NCBI GenBank assembly: GCA_023078555.1
Contig: CM041202.1
Span: 2,972,022-3,036,021 of the forward strand
From: Ulva prolifera
Taxonomy: Eukaryota > Chlorophyta > Ulvophyceae > Ulvales > Ulvaceae
Length of the DNA stretch: 64,000 nucleotides
Reading direction: 5' to 3'
In this document: piece after piece, positions 47,266 to 57,860 of the stretch
Layout of the letters: each line of letters starts with the position of its first letter
Numbering within the stretch: the stretch's first letter is position 1
Made by a program: the position numbers and the translations under genes
Notes under the pieces: generated by a model
What the model was told of the DNA's origin: nothing
Databases searched by the model: none
Seen by the model: the letters and a program-made list of their open reading frames with translations, nothing else

Positions 47266-48921
47266 GTGAGATCGCCCAGCTCGATGCTACTGGCCCCACG
47301 CCTCGCGCGCAGGTCACCGAGCTCACCGCACAAGGGCGGGCGACTCGCACGAGGGCGTCGTGGGCTCTTCCAGCCTGAGCTATAGTTCAAGACTAAACAG
47401 GACAGGGTCAGATAGAAATGATCTTTCGGGCTGCCAGACAAGCATCCGCGAAAACGTTATCGCAGGCTGTGAGCCCTGCGAGTCATGAATTCTAGTTTCC
47501 ACGCGGACTTGCAGTTGACCAGCTTGTGCGCCAGTCAGTCTAAATGTGTCCAGAGCGACTGCATCACTCCACAGTGTACACAGAGTTCTGCCAAGCAAAC
47601 CATCGCGTAGGTTCAGCACAGCTGCCCTCAACTCCTAAGATGACGACCAGACGTAAGTAGCATCTGTCACTATCCACCGCCTGGGCTTGATTGGTCAGTT
47701 GACTGGAACCACACGTCACACAGCCAGCAGGAAATCACGTCACCTCTAGCACCGTCAACACACCGACACATGTCGAAATACAAGCTCTCCCACATGTCCA
47801 CACTTGACTCATGGGAAACACGCTGCCTCGGCAGCACGGCTATATTCCATACAATGAAAAAGGGCTGCTCAAACGCAGTGCATCAGTCCAGCAGCAAGCA
47901 CACTGTCTTGAGGGTCCCCACTAACATGCATCCTGTACATCCCTGTGTAACAGCTCGACCACCAGCCACATTTGTGCAGCCACCTGAACCACATTCGGAC
48001 TAGAGTAAGCTTGGGAAATGCTGGGGCGGGTGAGCACAGTTAAGGATCGTTCCAACCTACTGAAGCAATTGGCAATGCGTGATGTGCACACTGTGCCAGC
48101 ACTACTCATCCTGCACCAGTACTAAAAGCAGCACACTAGCATGTGTCATGCCTGCACACACGCCTGCACACAGGTAGCCCGGCAGACATATGCTTACATC
48201 TCTCACTCTCTCTCTCTCTCTCTGTCCACACTGTTGTGAAAGAGACCAGAAGGCGAAGGAATACCTGCAAGCACTTACAGCCGGTACACTGCAAGCACAG
48301 AATGACACTGCAAGCAAAGAGCGACTCACGCTACAATACTGGTGATTACGATACTGCCTCGCTGCAATTCGTGACGAGCAGATGACGTCCACCAGACGCC
48401 TTGGAAAACAACACGCACGTGAATGAAGCTTGGGCGAGCAACGCACACCAGGCTTATAAGCTACACTGTGGAACCGGAAAACACGGCAGGCGGGCAGCCC
48501 GCGCAGGGCACAGCGGTGTGGCTGCCAGCTTGCCAGCGCCACGCCCTGTCCGCACCACACAGCTACGCCGGGCCGGGCGCCGCCACTCCCAACTCCCAGA
48601 CACACAGCAGCTGCATGGCCCCCATGCCACCGCCACCACGCTGTGGTGCTGGCACAGCCTGGCGGCAAGGGTCGCCACGGATGGGCTCTGCCAGCCACTC
48701 TCGCCGGGGCTCAGCCGGCTCAGCTTTCAACCCAGGGGCAGCCCGACGACAGTCTGCATCGTTCACCAGGATAGCCAGGAGATTTCGTCAAGTGTTTGCA
48801 TTTCTGGGATCCTGGTGTAACTGCTCGCATCTCACCGAATTGCCCAAGTTCTGCCTGTAGCATCGGGATCCTGGTCGGGATGTCCAAGCCTGGGTCCCGC
48901 CCTGGCGGCGGATCGGCTGGG
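47266..48921. other. Spacer between methyltransferase genes
   Basis: No gene was recognised. It contains a CT microsatellite at about 48201-48224 and should hold the promoter of the gene starting at 47265 and the 3' flank of the next one. Open frames in 48400-48860 lack family resemblance. Confidence 0.45.
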
Positions 48922-51782
48922 CTACTGCCGGGAGAAGATCACGTTGGACTCGCCGTTGCGCGCCGCGACCTCCACCGCGGCCTCGACGCCGAGCGCCTCC
49001 GAGTCGGCGGAGCATGCGGCACGATCACAGAAACGAATGTCAAAGCCGCGGGCCGTCCAGGCGCGCAGGAAGTCAGCCGCGACCTCCGCAAACGGCCGCC
49101 CAGACTTCTTCGCCATGTCCTGGCTGACCTCGGACACCGCGAAGCTGACGCCGTCCAGCACCTCGCCTGCACGAATCCACATGCATGCATCAACGTGCTC
49201 GCATGCAGAGTCGCACGCAGTGCTTCTGCGGCCCGCGGGCCTTGGCGGCATCGCCCGCCGCACGCTCCCGACCAGGGACGGCATCGTTGCGGCAGCGGGC
49301 GCTGGGGAGCTCGTAGCAGCCTCGCCCACCCCTGCGGCGCCCGGCACTGCAGGGTTCCCACACATTCGCCGCACCACACGCTACCAGTACCACTGGCATG
49401 CTGTGGCTCGCTGGCTCGTACAAGGCAGCAGCGAAGTGCACGCATAGCAGCACCGCATGCCGTGCCGCGGGCTCTGAGAGCTGTGTGCGGCAGCGCTGCC
49501 AACAAGCCGCATACAATCTGCTGCATAGTCTGACAACACGTGCCGCGTTCCACAACTGCTTCAGCATCGATACTCACACGGTGCCCCGACAGGCACGGTG
49601 GCACGTGGTGAGGGGATCAGGGGGATCGGAAGACTCGCACCAGCGCCTTGCAGCACCGACCACTCGTAGCCCTCCACATCCATCTTCACCACATCGGCCT
49701 GCACGCCCGCGAGGTAGTCCCCGAGCCGCACCGAGTGCACCGCGGCACGCACCTGAAACTCGCCGCGGTACGGCGCCCACTCCTCCTCCGTGCACACGAG
49801 GTGGCCGTCGCCGATGTTCGCCGATCCGGAGACGACGGCGCAGTCCCGTTCGGCTTCGCCGAGGCCGTACGGAAACAGGGTGACGCGGTCGAGCAGCTCA
49901 GGGTTCCAGCAGAGGGTCTGGTGGATGGCGGCAATGTTGCGCTCCAGGGCCTCGAACGCGATGACCTCGTAGCCGAGGGCCGCGGCGGTCGCGGTGTAGG
50001 CGCCGAGGTTGGCGCCGATGTCGAGCAGCACCGGCGGCTGCAGGGCGGCGGCGGCGGCTTCCAGGCCCCCCGCGGGGGTCGCGGCTGCGGCGGTGGCGTT
50101 GGCGTGCAGCCCCTCGAGGGCTGTCAGGATTGCAGACACCTCTGGTGCCTCCCAGACTCCTGCATCGCACATAGCGCGGGGGTGAGCGGATATGGATCGA
50201 GGAGGATGACACTCCAGGGGCGCGCAGGCGCAAATTCAGGCGTCTGCATCCACCGTCAATGCAACTTCAGTGTACTTATTTACTCCACATGGAAGAAGGG
50301 GGGGGGGGGGGGGGGGGGGGGGGGTTATGGGCCCGAGCAAGGGACGGCGCCGCATGCAGGGATGGGCGCATGCAGCAGCATGACTGCCACGTGAAGGCTG
50401 AGTTGCTGCATGCGCAGTCGTAATGCAGGACATGTCCTGCGGCCTCCACCGAGGCGCACCGAGGGATGCGATGTCGTTGCTGACGAAGTCACTGTGGGGT
50501 TCCACAGCGATCGGGAGTGTCTGGGCGTCCGGCATGATTGGGCTGCCAGGGTGGGTCACCGCAAAGTGGCCGATGTTGAGGGTGGTCCTGTGGAACGGCC
50601 GGTTGCCGCCTGGGCCGCTGGGCTGCTCACATGCGCGCCGCGCCGCGTCCTTCGCCTCTGCCTGCCTGCACTTGAACAGCAGCTGCAGCTGCTCGGTACC
50701 TGCACAGAGGGCGACTGATCATCCCCAGCTACGGGATCACTCAAGTCACCTGCACACTCACTCGCCAACATGCTGTGGGGCCACACGTCCAGCGCGGCGA
50801 GGTGTTGGCGGGTCGATGCTCCGAGAACAGGTTGTACGCGTTGCGAAACATGGGCGTGTGGAGATCGCGTTGCGATCGTGCCCACCCAACCGCTATCTAG
50901 CGAGGTGCGCAAGCCAGAACTGCGGCTTACGTAGCGATTAGTGACTTCGATATGCAGAAACATCACTGGTATGTAAGCTCAGGGCTTGGTCTCCTGAGAA
51001 GTACAGCTATCATACGAAAGCGGTACTGCTAAGCACATACAAGCGACCAGCTCATACGACACTGCAGACCTAGTCAACGACGTACTGGTGTTGAATGCTG
51101 AGCAAGTATGGAGTTATTTTCTAGGGCCGATCGCTAGCACTGTGCCAATGGTATGTGCGACGATGCAAGGTAATGCTGATCTGTGCTACCGACACCAATC
51201 GACGCCACATCGTATCACAGAAGCGTTACAGGCGGGGCGCTTACGGCTCAGATCGGGGTCGATGCTGTCGTCACAGTGAGAATCCGGTCGCGGCGGGAGA
51301 CTCTTTGCCCTCACAGAGTCCCAGTCATCAGCACCATTCGCCGCAGCAACCTTCTCGACTGAGACGGCTCCATCATTGAGGTTTCCTGCGGCCCATACTC
51401 GCAAGTTCTCGTGGACTGTCTGGGCGTCCTGTTGAACATTAGACGCACGGGCATCGTTCGCGGCCTCCGGGAGCGCTGCACACGAGCACATAGATAGCTT
51501 AATCATACTCATTCAGCAATCTGCGGATGCTGTGCTGAATGCAACCTTCGCCGATACACATGCGCAACTGCACTGTTGATAATGTTTCTATGAGTACCGG
51601 ACGCGAACGCTGAGGGCTGCAAGCGCACCATCATCCGGCGGTCTCGATACTACAGCTGTGGATGCTTCGGGCCTGAGCCAAAACAATAGTATTACGCTTG
51701 CTACTGCAGCCGACAGTAGCCATATGCGCCACAACCTCGCCGAGCGCTCCGAATGCCGAACACTAGTAGAGAAAAGAACCAT
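48922..51782 (-). CDS. FkbM-type methyltransferase, membrane-anchored, single module
   Basis: Exons 51629-51782, 51245-51475, 50460-50699, 49641-50159 and 48922-49166, all joined in phase 1, give 462 residues. A basic N-terminus leads to the anchor LLSAAVASVILLFWL (~18-36). The stem exon contains LPPRPDSHC near its end; the Cys exon FKCRQAEAKDAARRAC; the methyltransferase exon (~209-381) VLLDIGANLGAYTATAAALG, AIHQTLCWNP, IGDGHLVCTEEE, HSVRLGDYLAGVQ and VVKMDVEGYEW. The last exon has AVSEVSQDMAKKSGRP and RGFDIRFCDRAAC, ending NVIFSRQ. The methyltransferase exon is longer than in the paralogues because of an Ala-rich insert before the SAM motif. It is the most diverged of the four modules. The 300-bp intron between the Cys and SAM exons contains a 27-base C run (sense strand). 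Confidence 0.84.
50298..50324. repeat. G27 homopolymer in intron
   Basis: Twenty-seven consecutive G on the plus strand, within the intron 50160-50459 of the methyltransferase gene; in the gene's sense it is a C run lying upstream of the 3' splice site. Confidence 0.9.
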
Positions 51783-53631
51783 CGCAGTGTCACGAAATCA
51801 AGCAAACATCGTCAACATAGTTATTCAAAGACCTCATTCAAAGACCGCGCCGCAGCCGTCTGGTGAGCTGCGTTCTGCTACGCTCCACAATTTGGAGCGC
51901 ATATTCATGACGACTCAAACATGTGAGATCACGCTTTACACATCCATGAAGCATGGGAGGTGATCAGCCACTTGATCATGTCAGAGCACGAGCCGACCAG
52001 ATCTTGAGCATCCATCCTTGGGAACATCCGGCGGTGCTTCGTCAACAAGAATACGCCAATATGCATGCACAGCCACACGAACCCGTCTGCTTATGTTGCT
52101 AGTTGACGGAAAGCATATAGAATCTACCTTGAAGTGGCGCAATATCCTGTTACGGAGAGCTGCTATCGTCTAATGTTATGCTGGGCAGTTGTGAATGACA
52201 GCCTGGCTATTGTGCATGCACTGTGTGCCACCATTGCCGAGCATTACATTACACGGCTTCAGCGTTGCAGCCGACTCCTACGTTCGACAGCAGAAGGTGA
52301 TGAAGCAACTTGAATGAATAGATGTTAAATCATCTGCCCCAACGCAGGTCATAACATCACTGTGCTCTTGCATGCATTTAAAAAAGAAAAATGCCACACC
52401 GTTTCATTTTTCCAAGGATGGAAAAATAAAATGAAACGGAAAATTGCAGCAGGCAACTGTGTATCTTCTAGATGTGTGGTGTCTATCAACATGCGGACCA
52501 GATCATATATCCACATCGTCAGTACAACAGCCAGAGTGACAAATTTTACACACAGTCCGCGGCCACAGCCCGTTCAAAACTGACACTGTGCCTGTATGAC
52601 TCCTGATTGATGAGGTCTATTTAACAGGTTCATGCAGACGACCTAGGAACATGCAGGTATCACTGGACCTGTGACAAGCAGAGCTGAATATGCCTCTCCA
52701 CCTTCCGATGTGCATTGACATCACCCCAAGTGAAACCTGCCTTGAGTGCCATCATGCGGGTGCCATGAAAGGAATCCGAACTTCCTTTGTCACCGCATTC
52801 AAAATTCGTGATGCCTGGACATGGCCCTTTCCCTACAGCCAACCAAACGTAGGGGGCTGGAAGAATCTCGGCTAGATTCGTCCGAGCCTGGATGTGCCAG
52901 AATCCTAATAAACAGAGCGCAGTGGCGCACTCATATGTAAGGCGTGGGCTGTTATTATGCGGAACAGACAGGTCCACGACAGCAGGACAGCGCTGTGGCG
53001 TATGGCGCAACTGAATTCATCTGTTCCACTGCGAGAATTGTATCTAGATGCATTGCGTCGATGCTAGGCACAGACGGCCATGCATTCACGCATGTGCACT
53101 TGCTCCTGCAGGCCAACACACACAATCAACCAATTTGAGTTCTGTCTAGGGTCAAGACCGCAGGCTAATGATTTTCACAAGTACATGTCGCCGACGTGAT
53201 GTCGGTGTGAATTCAGATTGCTGACCGACAGAGTGCAACCTGCAACTACAATGCCTGAAGCGCCCCCATGACAGGACTGAATTTACAAACACTACAAAAC
53301 ACGAAACACGGAGTAGTTGCCACGCAGAATAATGACTGTTGAATCTCGCTGTGATCTCTGGTACCTGAGAGGAAGTGAATAGTGCTTTGGCGCAGCTGCA
53401 AACCGTACATCTGTGCAATGCAGGCATTCATGACACGTCGTGGTGAACATCGCTATAGGTTTCCATTAACGGTACAACATACTTCCTACAGAACGGGCAC
53501 AACCAAATGAGAATATCGATTGTGATGCTCGGACTTGATGATAGGTGCTGTTGCAGCACCGTCATCGAATTTTGCACTCCAATTGAAAAGGGGAATATTC
53601 AGCTATATATTGATCATGCAGTGCACGAGAG
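51783..53631. other. Gene-poor, lower-GC stretch
   Basis: This holds the promoter side of the last methyltransferase gene. No domain was recognised on either strand, and no fifth SAM-binding exon was found here. An AT-rich hairpin at 52399-52439 is listed separately. Confidence 0.45.
52399..52439. repeat. AT-rich inverted repeat (hairpin)
   Basis: CCGTTTCATTTTTCC is followed after six bases by GGAAAAATAAAATGAAACGG, its complement with a five-base insertion. The outer 12 bases of each arm pair perfectly (CCGTTTCATTTT with AAAATGAAACGG). Confidence 0.8.
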
Positions 53632-53679
53632 TCATTGCCGAATCGAGTTTGTAGCCTGAAGTATCAGACAGCAGCATGT

Positions 53680-54161
53680 GTCTTGGATTGTGGAGAGAGC
53701 TCCAACCTTGCCAGACTCGCACCTCTGGTACGCATCACAAGCAGAGGGTACAGGTCGATCAGCTGAGGAACTCCCCCAAATGCTGATCACAGTCAATCCC
53801 AAGTCACTGTCTGAGCGTGATGGCGTGCTTGTCCATGAAGCCGAACGGCAGGCGCTGACCACCTCCTCTTTCGCTTCCTGGACTGCCTGTTGCGCGCCCG
53901 CACAATCAAGCTGGGCATAGACACGCCTGAAACATAAATAGCGCTTCCAGTTCGAGCATGCGCCGACCGTGGACCGTAACGAAGCAGGAGCATATATAGA
54001 TTGAGATGCACACCTTCAGGAGTCAACGCCGCCAGCTCGCGGGCACGCCTCTGTACACCAGCAAGTAGAGGAACTACAATAAGTAGTGGTATGATCAAAA
54101 GCAGGAATGAAAGAAGCAGCAGACGAACAGATCCGTGCTTCTGTAAGGAAGACCCGGCCAT
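53680..54161 (-). CDS. Possible small type II membrane protein
   Basis: On the minus strand a Met at 54161 opens MAGSSLQKHGSVRLLLLSFL followed by a strong hydrophobic helix (LLIIPLLIVVPLLAGV) and RRARELAALTPEG, ending at a GT (GAAG|GTGTGC, phase 1). After a pyrimidine-rich AG near 53934 a second exon could encode YAQLDCAGAQQAVQEAKEE and further Cys residues, but that frame needs a different donor (phase 2, about 80 bases later). The anchor-then-Cys-exon order recalls the methyltransferase genes to the left, but Cys spacing differs and no SAM-binding exon follows. It may be a decayed or unrelated gene. Confidence 0.35.
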
Positions 54162-55240
54162 AGAACAGGCTAGGTCGACTAAACGCCGACGCAGTGCACA
54201 AACGTGCACTCCTGTATATTTGATACTATCGTTTCGATCAATGTCTTGTCATTGCAGCTACATGCTGGCATCGCTGGCTGAGTTGACTGTTGTGAACGCC
54301 GTACGAACATGGTTGCGCAGTCGCGGATGTACACAGCACAGACAGCCGCACATGGCATGATACTGTTACTGAGGGGGCAGCGGAATCGCGAACGGGACCA
54401 TGCCCATACGGTACCCACATTCGTTGAGTGTCGACTGACCTGAGACCACCAGAGGCCACTCCCACTGCGAGGCTGACTGGCTAGTCACTGCGACCACCTG
54501 TACAAACGACCTGTGAAAACCATTTGAACTGGTACAGTGCACGTTTCGTCACCGTCAGCGGTGACATTGTAAGCTACCATGCGGGTCTCATTGCGTGGAT
54601 GCAGCATCTCATGGTAACACAGACATCCATATTACAAACTGCAGTCCCATTCTCATGTGGAGATGCCACATGCGAATTGAGGATAGCTCAGAGGAACCCA
54701 ACTGACGACATTGACTCTAGTACAGTGGCTGTGTGCTTACATATCATGAACCATCGACTGAACTATGGCAGCATGCACCACGTATAGGCATCTGATGCCC
54801 CACATTGAACATCACTCCTGCATCTGATTTCATGCAATCAGAGGAACAAGGACTCTTAGCAACAAATGTATTTTTTCTCTTCATCATTGTTCATAGTACT
54901 GAAAATAGCCAACGAGGACCGCATTTGCCCCTGGCCCAGCAAGCCCCTCACACCTGCTGCAAGAAAGCAAGGACGGCGACAGCTGGTCAGGGAGCGACAC
55001 TATGAATTACTAAATATCGAAAGCTACGATGATCCGTATGGATCATGTTTGATGTCTCACCGAACATCAGGGATGGCTCAGTGGCACAAGCCTGCAGGCA
55101 TTGAATGCCATCCCAAGATATCTGGACATCACAGCCCTCTGGTGACGATTTGCGGAACATGTCCCGGCTTCAGTTGCAGTGGAAAGTTGAAAACTATCGA
55201 GAAGGACATCTTTGCGTCGCAGCCACCCTGGCGACCGCCG
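54162..55240. other. No gene recognised
   Basis: Lower-GC DNA with only short open frames. Two frames overlap at 54805-55291 on the plus strand, but neither shows a recognisable pattern. Confidence 0.4.
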
Positions 55241-55480
55241 AGACTGGGGCTGGCTGGCCCAGGCTGGTCCTTCATGGCTTTCATCTTGTAATAGAGAGCC
55301 GCACGGCGACGTGCCTCTCGGTGGATTGCAGTCCAGCCTTTTTGTGTTGCAGGGAGTTTCGGCTTGCAAACTCCACGCTTGCTTACCCGTTTTCTGCTCT
55401 TTTCATGTTTTTCAGGCTTTGCAGTCGCACAATCTGCGGATCCAAGGGCAGCAGTCGGAGATTGATCATGGACATGAGTG
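55241..55480 (-). CDS. Exon of a duplicated basic protein of unknown function, copy 1
   Basis: The minus strand is open from about 55480 down to about 55240 and encodes a Lys/Arg-rich segment: KPEKHEKSRKRVSKRG, CKPKLPATQKGWTAIHRE and ARRRAALYYKMKAMKDQP. The same segment with conservative changes recurs at 57600-57860 (KPKLPVSKKGWAAIHREARR, then AAVYYRMKALEEQL). Conservation at protein level, with several silent third-position differences, argues that it is coding. The basic helix followed by a leucine-containing helix could bind nucleic acid, but no family is recognised. Borders are not defined. Confidence 0.45.
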
Positions 55481-57499
55481 CTCTCTTGAGAATGCGCGTC
55501 ACATGTCTAACTTTATGATGAGTTAGAAACAGCGAAGAGCAATTTCAGCGTTTAAGCCAGAGAGGGCAGCATGAATGAATAAAACTTTGGAAGCATGCCA
55601 TGCATGAGCGCATATGCCAATACCAACGAGTACGCACTTGTAGTTTGTCTGTTTGAGTCTTGCAGACAACCTTCCGTAGTGGCCGGAGATGTTGCCAGGC
55701 ACATCTCTGTATCTTGACACATCTACATGTTGACATGATGACATCATGAACATCAGGTTCAAAGAAGTGCACGTTGACCATGATCGTGAGTGTTGGTATT
55801 GCCATACACAGATATCTGTGGGTCACGTGGAAACATTACCAAATTTACTTCGCTATTTTGTTTATGTGTGGGCAGTCGATAGCCTTGGTGTTTGTACTGA
55901 GGACAAGTTCAGCGATCAGTCAAGATGATGCGAGACACTCCAGTAGAAAAAACAAGGATTGATAAGCTGCATCCCCTGATGGCTGTTGGCTGGCTGAACC
56001 AGTCGCAACACGGCAATTCGAGGTCAGCCAACAGCGCCTAAATAGCTACGTCGCCTCGCGCAGCACCGCACAAGAGTACTCGATATTGTGCATCGAGTTA
56101 TATCATCAGAAACGCTTATTCAACGGCATGTTGCACAGGCAATTGAATGCGGGGCCGGGACGGCGAGTTTTCAGCAACTTCTTGTGCAGTTGCAGTGAAG
56201 GTGCCGTATCAATGAGCTCCAGCGGTCAGAACGCAAACAGAAGCACGCTGGCACAGATGCGACATTGCTTTGCTCAAGCTTATTCCGCGCTGGCTGCCTG
56301 GGAAGACAGGGATAACAGGCTGACATCATCGCCGACACCCGAAACAACCCCATTCATGCCCAAGCGAGTAGACACTCACCGCAGCTGGAGGATATATCAG
56401 ATGAACTGATACGTTGCTCTGTGGTGTTTCGGTGATGTAGCGTGCACCACGAATGCCAGCCGCCGTTCTTCTGTCGCGTAGCTGTCCACGTCCACAATGA
56501 ACTGTGACTCTGGATACGACAGGCGAAAACGGTTGTAACTGCTGTTGTGGTTGCTCTGGCACATTTATGTGCTGGAGTGGCGGGTCCCTAAGCGTTGATG
56601 CGCTGCAGGACTAGCCGAGTTTCCACCACTGTGTCGCGACATGTCGGGCGATTCCGGTAGTGGCCACCAGGGCATGCAGCAGCGCTGATTTTTCTGCAAG
56701 CGAGCTTAAGTGCATAGCGAAGACATGAGAGTGCTCACCGCCTGCGCGGACTCTTGACCGAGGATGGACTGTAGCGGTGCTGAACCTGAGGGTGTTGCTG
56801 CACAGCTTTATGATGAAGCACACCAGGGGCCAACATGTGGGAAGTGGCAATTGACCTCACCAACACACAGAACTTGTGAATGAATAGGCTAGTGGAAGTT
56901 CATACCAGAGTTCCTGTGCACATGTGTACTTGCACCTTGGCAGCGACACCTGCTTCTTGTAGTGTTGCTCATGAGGTACCAAGACGGCATGAGGGAATAA
57001 GAGCAGAGCAGGCCGACATTCACTCACTGGTGTGGACACTTTCGTGCACAATGGTGTCTCCTCATGCAGCACGGGATACACTGCATTGCAGGCTGTGCTG
57101 CTGCCAGGTGCACTCACCTGGTGCATTCAAGTCATTGTTTTTACACATCCCAAAGTACACTACCACTGTTTCTACCTTTGAGTTACTTGTCCAATACTAG
57201 TGCTGAGATAGTGAATGTATTTCTATGCCATAAATTTACTACGAGAACACATGACAGAAGGCAGGACAGGGCTTGCCCCACCACACCTCAACACACCACA
57301 TGTTGCAGGCGCAGCTACATGCACAACAAGAAGGAAAAATAAAGAGCCCTCGGGAACTGCGACCAACGTCTGTCTCTGATAGTTGCGGATCTCTCCGTTA
57401 CCTGACTCTGCATCCAGTTGAAGCCTTGGTGATGAATATGGGCATTCATTGTGTCCAACGTCGACCCCAGAGTAAACTTATTAGAAAACAGTAAAATGT

Positions 57500-57860
57500 G
57501 AATTACGGTTCCCTCGGGATCGGTTTCAGGCCATTTGGCGGCATCAGGTGTAGAGGAAGCAGATATACTGTTGGATGATTGTGCCTCGCGTCAGAACCCC
57601 TCACACCACCTCCCAGCCTTTGCTCCATATCGAAGGAGGCAAGTTGCTCCTCCAATGCCTTCATCCGATAGTATACAGCTGCACGGCGACGAGCCTCCCT
57701 GTGGATTGCAGCCCAACCTTTTTTGGAAACAGGGAGCTTTGGCTTGTGCACTCCACGCCTGATCCCCCGCTGTTTGCGCTGATCTGGGCGGTTCGGCTTG
57801 TCTTCTGCGTCAGCAGTATCACTTTGGTGCGAGTTTGATGCACCCGCGTCGATAGCACAT
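57500..57860 (-). CDS. Exon of a duplicated basic protein of unknown function, copy 2
   Basis: Minus-strand frame encoding ASNSHQSDTADAEDKPNRP, DQRKQRGIRRGVHKPKLP, VSKKGWAAIHREARRRAA and VYYRMKALEEQLASFDMEQR, then Gly-rich sequence in which a splice site (GGGAG|GTGGTG) probably ends the exon near 57612. It is the paralogue of the exon at 55241-55480. An upstream exon on the same strand probably ends at the GTGAGT near 58766 (coding ...RKRLSDTLPGC). Function unknown. Confidence 0.45.

Noticed and set aside
48201-48224. CT microsatellite as a functional element
   Set aside because: A simple-sequence repeat in a spacer with nothing to link it to a gene.
49648-50394. Long plus-strand open frame over the third methyltransferase gene
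   Set aside because: Antisense shadow of the SAM exon running on into the G27 tract.
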